Positions 60,874-64,000 of a stretch of 64,000 nucleotides of DNA are shown one piece after another. Where the stretch lies: positions 1-64,000 of the forward strand of contig CAVTIX010000021.1 of NCBI GenBank assembly GCA_963734725.1. Direction: 5' to 3'. The notes under the pieces were generated by a model. It did no database searches and was not told the origin of the DNA. It saw only the letters and a list, made by a program, of their open reading frames with translations. Positions within the stretch are counted from its first letter, which is position 1, and every line of letters begins with the position of its first letter. A program made the translations under genes and the position numbers. Source of the stretch: DASXKD01 sp963734725 (lineage in GTDB: Bacteria; Actinomycetota; Actinomycetes; Streptosporangiales; Streptosporangiaceae).

Positions 60874-63800
60874 CGGAAGTCGCGGCTGGGGCCCGCGGCC
60901 GCCACCCGCATCCGCCGCAGCCGGGTGGCGAGCAGGCTGACCGCGCCGTCCAGGCGTTCCACCCGCCCGTACACCAGGAGCGCGCTGGCTTCCACGGCCA
61001 TCCGGCGGTGCCGCTCCCACACCCCGGGCAGGCAGATCACGTTCGCCATCCCGGTCTCGTCCTCCAGGCTGAGGAACACTACCCCGCGCGCGGTCCCCGG
61101 CTGCTGCCGGTGGGTGACCAGCCCGGCCACTACCACGGCCGCGCCCGGCCGGGCGGTCCGCAGCGCGGCGGCGGGGATCACCCCGTCCTCGGTGAGCCGC
61201 TGCCGGACGTGCGCCAACGGGTGGGTGCCGTAGGTTCCGGTGGCCCACAGGTCGGCGAACGTCTCCTGCGCGGCGGTCATCGCGGGCAGCGGCGGCGCGT
61301 CCAGGCCGATGGTGGTGCCGGGCAACTGGCCGGCCCGGATGGTGGCGGCCGCCCCCGCCGCCCACAGCGCCTCCCGCCGCGGCGCCCCGAAGCAGCCGAA
61401 CGCGCCCGCCATGGCCAGCGCCTCCAGCGCCCGGGCGGGCAGCGCGGTGCGGCGGGCGAAATCCTCCAGGCCGGTGTACGGCTGGCCGGCCACGATGCGG
61501 GCCGCCGGGCCGGTGCCTAGGTTCCTGACCGCGGCCAGGCCGAGCCTGATCGCCGGCTGTCCAGGCACGGACGTCGCCTCCAGGGTGGCGAGGACCTCGC
61601 TGGCGTTCACGTCCACGCCGCGCACCTGCACGCCATGCCTGCGCGCATCGCCGATCAGGCTGGCCGGCGAGTAGAAGCCCATCGGCTGGGCGCGCAGCAG
61701 CGCGGCGGTGAACGCGGCCGGGTAGTAGCGCTTCAGCCACGCGCTGGCGTAGACGAGGTAGGCGAAGCTGATCGCGTGTGACTCGGGGAAGCCGTAGCTG
61801 GAGAAGGCCAGGACCTTGGCGTAGACGTCGCGGGCGACCTCGTCCGGGATGTCCCGGGCCGCCATCCCGGTCATCATCGTCTCACGCAGTTCCTCGATCC
61901 GCTCCGGACCGCGCTTGGAGCTCATCGCCTGGCGCAGCCGGTCCGCGTCGGCCGGGCTGAACCCGGCGCAGTCGATCGCCAGCTGCATCATCTGCTCCTG
62001 GAACAGCGGGACCCCCAGGGTCTTGCCCAAGGCGCGGCGCATGGACTCGTGCGGCAGGTCCGGTTCCTCGTCTCCGTTGCGGCGCCGCATGTAGGGGTGC
62101 ACCGAGCCGCCCTGGATCGGGCCCGGCCTGATCAGCGCGACCTCCACCACCAGGTCGTAGAACTTCCGCGGCCGCAGCCGGGGCAGCGTCGCCATCTGGG
62201 CGCGGGACTCGACCTGGAACACCCCGACGGTGTCCGCCGCGCACAGCATGTCGTAGACGCCGGAGTCTTCCTGCGGGAGCGAGTGCAGGTTCCAGCGTGT
62301 CCCGTGATGCGCCGCCACCAGCTCGAAACAGTCCCGCAGCGCGGTCAGCATGCCCAGGCCCAGCAGGTCGAACTTGACCAGCCCGGCGAAGGCGCAGTCG
62401 TCCTTGTCCCACTGGAGCACCGACCGGCCCGGCATCCGCGCCCACTCCACCGGGCACACCTCCCCCACCGGCCGGTCACAGATCACCATCCCGCCGGAGT
62501 GGATGCCCAGGTGCCGGGGCAGCCGCTGCATCCGCGCGGCGAGCCTGGTGACCGGCTCGGGAACCTCCGCGTCCGGGGGGATCGGCTGCCCCGGCCCATA
62601 CTCCCGCGGCCCTACCTGCTTCGCCCACCGGTCCTGCTGCGCGCTGTCATAGCCCAGCGCCCGGCCCGCATCCCGCAGCGCCATCCGCGGCCGGTAAGTG
62701 ATCACGTTCGCCACCTGGGCCGCCTTGTCCCTGCCGTACTTGCCGTAGACGTACTGGATCACCTCCTCGCGCCGGCGATGCTCGATGTCCAGGTCGATGT
62801 CCGGCGGCCCGTCCCGGCCGGCCGACAGGAACCGCTCGAAAAGCAATTCATGCAAAACGGGATCGACGCTGGTGATCCCCAGTGCGTAACAGACGGCTGA
62901 GTTCGCCGCAGAACCACGGCCTTGGCAAAGGATTCCCGCCTCTTCGCAGAACCTGACGATGTCGTGGACGATCAGGAAGTAACCGGGGAACCCCAGGTCC
63001 TCGATCACCTTGAGTTCGCGGGCGATCTGGGCGTAGGCGCCCTTGACCCGCTCGGCGCGCGGCGGGCCGTAGCGGTGCGCGGCCTTCCTGGCCACCAGCG
63101 CGTACAGCCAGGTCGTCTCGGTGTGGCGGGCCGGGACAGGGAAATCGGGCAGTCTTGGCGCGATCACGTCGAAACCGAACGCGCAGTCGCGGGCCAGCTG
63201 GACCGTGTTGTCCATGACGCCCGGATAACGGCGCAGCCGGTGTGCCATCTCCGCGCCGGACCGCAGGTAGGCGGCGCCGGAGGCGGCCAGCCAGCCGTCC
63301 ATGTCGTCCAGGCTGCGCCGGGCCCGGACCGCGGCCAGCGCCTCGGCCAGCCTGGCGTCCCCGGGGGCCGCGTAGTGCACGTTGCCGGTGGCGATCGCCG
63401 ACGTGCCGGTGGCCTGGGCCAGTTCGTAAAGGGCGTCGTTGCGCTCGTCGTCTTCGGGCAGGTCGTGGCTGGTCAGTTCGATCACGACGTTGTCGCGGCC
63501 GAACGCGGCCTGGAGCTTCCCGAGCTCCTTCCTGGCCGTTTTTGGGCCACGGGCGGCGAGCGCGGCGCGGACCGCGCCCTTGCGGCAGCCGGTGAGGATC
63601 ACCCAGTGCCCGTCGTGGGCCTGGGCGAGTTCGCCGAGATCGTAAACGGGGCGGCCCTTCTCGCCTCCGGCGAGTTGCGCGACGCTGATGGCCCAGCACA
63701 ACCGCCGGTACCCGTCCGGATCCCGGGCAAGCACGAGCAGATGCTGGCTGGCCGGATCCGGGTCTCCGGACCGGGGACCGGCGCGGCCAAGGGGATTAAG

Positions 63801-64000
63801 GCTCAATTCCGCGCCGAAGACCGTGCCGAGCGTGACTCCTGTCTGGTCTGTCAGCTTGGCGGCCGCCTGGGCGAACTGGGGCACCCCGTACATGCCGTTG
63901 TGGTCGGTGATGGCCAGTGCCTCGAGGCCGCGCCGGGCCGCCTCGGCGACGAGTTCGGCGGGGCTGGAGGCGCCGTCGAGGAAGCTGTAGGACGAGTGGC
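60870..64000 (-). CDS. dnaE2: Error-prone DNA polymerase III alpha subunit, partial at the right edge
   Basis: More than 1040 residues visible, lacking only the first few dozen. HSSYSFLDGASSPAELV and ITDHNGMYG belong to the PHP domain. GYFLIVHDIVRFCEEAGILCQGRGSAANS, DIDLDIEHRRREEVIQYV and FDLLGLGMLT form the polymerase core (metal-binding PDIDLD), then the SSYGFPESHAISFAYLVYASAWLKRYYPAAF helix-hairpin region and a C-terminal OB domain (VVVAGLVTHRQQPGTA). There is no tau-binding C-terminus, as in DnaE2. It takes part in damage-induced mutagenesis; ImuA'/ImuB partners would be expected beyond the right edge. Confidence 0.93.
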   Translation of the reverse strand, partial: HSSYSFLDGASSPAELVAEAARRGLEALAITDHNGMYGVPQFAQAAAKLTDQTGVTLGTVFGAELSLNPLGRAGPRSGDPDPASQHLLVLARDPDGYRRLCWAISVAQLAGGEKGRPVYDLGELAQAHDGHWVILTGCRKGAVRAALAARGPKTARKELGKLQAAFGRDNVVIELTSHDLPEDDERNDALYELAQATGTSAIATGNVHYAAPGDARLAEALAAVRARRSLDDMDGWLAASGAAYLRSGAEMAHRLRRYPGVMDNTVQLARDCAFGFDVIAPRLPDFPVPARHTETTWLYALVARKAAHRYGPPRAERVKGAYAQIARELKVIEDLGFPGYFLIVHDIVRFCEEAGILCQGRGSAANSAVCYALGITSVDPVLHELLFERFLSAGRDGPPDIDLDIEHRRREEVIQYVYGKYGRDKAAQVANVITYRPRMALRDAGRALGYDSAQQDRWAKQVGPREYGPGQPIPPDAEVPEPVTRLAARMQRLPRHLGIHSGGMVICDRPVGEVCPVEWARMPGRSVLQWDKDDCAFAGLVKFDLLGLGMLTALRDCFELVAAHHGTRWNLHSLPQEDSGVYDMLCAADTVGVFQVESRAQMATLPRLRPRKFYDLVVEVALIRPGPIQGGSVHPYMRRRNGDEEPDLPHESMRRALGKTLGVPLFQEQMMQLAIDCAGFSPADADRLRQAMSSKRGPERIEELRETMMTGMAARDIPDEVARDVYAKVLAFSSYGFPESHAISFAYLVYASAWLKRYYPAAFTAALLRAQPMGFYSPASLIGDARRHGVQVRGVDVNASEVLATLEATSVPGQPAIRLGLAAVRNLGTGPAARIVAGQPYTGLEDFARRTALPARALEALAMAGAFGCFGAPRREALWAAGAAATIRAGQLPGTTIGLDAPPLPAMTAAQETFADLWATGTYGTHPLAHVRQRLTEDGVIPAAALRTARPGAAVVVAGLVTHRQQPGTARGVVFLSLEDETGMANVICLPGVWERHRRMAVEASALLVYGRVERLDGAVSLLATRLRRMRVAAAGPSRDFR

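Noticed and set aside
1..64000. A secondary-metabolite cluster, prophage or CRISPR-Cas system
   Set aside because: No PKS/NRPS, terpene, phage structural or cas-like proteins were recognised.

Overview
The window is high-GC actinobacterial DNA. Codons are GC-rich at position 3, starts are often GTG or TTG after purine-rich ribosome sites, and the gene families are typical of soil actinomycetes: DUF1707, RskA/SigK, MalT-type LuxR regulators, DnaE2, HATPase anti-sigma-like kinases and GAP, DUF7144 and DUF6457 proteins. The mix suggests a Streptosporangiales-like or related soil actinomycete, but I cannot name the genus from sequence alone. There is no CRISPR array, rRNA operon or complete tRNA.

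Layout. 0-3.3 kb: a mobile-element scar. It has a 3' terminal tmRNA fragment (a common attachment site), an old transposase gene and a complete IS4-type element inserted into that gene with a perfect 10-bp target duplication. 3.3-10 kb: SDR and VOC proteins, then an amidohydrolase, an M20 peptidase and an APC permease that look like a small catabolic/uptake set. 10.6-15.8 kb: an SNF2-type helicase split in two frames, a self-operating ArsR/SRPBCC pair and an Xre regulator. 16-23.2 kb: a decaying stretch with frameshifted remains of a membrane protein, a RibD-type reductase, a histidine kinase/response regulator pair, a cupin and a permease, among intact FIST and phosphoesterase genes.

23.2-48.4 kb is the most unusual part. 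It carries stress- and membrane-related genes: CadD-like transporter, GAD, anti-sigma-like ATPase, K+ channel, GAP and RDD proteins, a nonapeptide-repeat protein, two cysteine-free CMD-like proteins, SHOCT, BrkB, formylglycine-generating enzyme, HdeD, DUF2252, DUF1269, and three large MalT-type LuxR regulators. Many intergenic regions here carry a 17-bp inverted repeat, TCACCC-N5-GGGTGA, 35-110 bp before start codons. Variants with a 0-1 bp spacer lie about 120 bp before two homologous small proteins next to the LuxR genes. I propose that this is one undescribed regulon, possibly read by the local LuxR proteins.

48.4-64 kb: a SigK/RskA/fasciclin cassette, alpha/beta hydrolase, GNAT, CGNR regulator, EamA exporter, a BlaI/M56 pair with a near-perfect operator, a secreted protein with 14 Cys-paired repeats (possibly two seven-bladed propellers), a stand-alone LigD-type phosphoesterase domain, a DUF1707 protein, and most of error-prone polymerase DnaE2, which runs off the right edge.

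Several otherwise good genes are broken by single-base indels in G or C runs. Some may be assembly errors and others real decay. This affects how the helicase, response regulator, first LuxR gene and fasciclin gene should be read.
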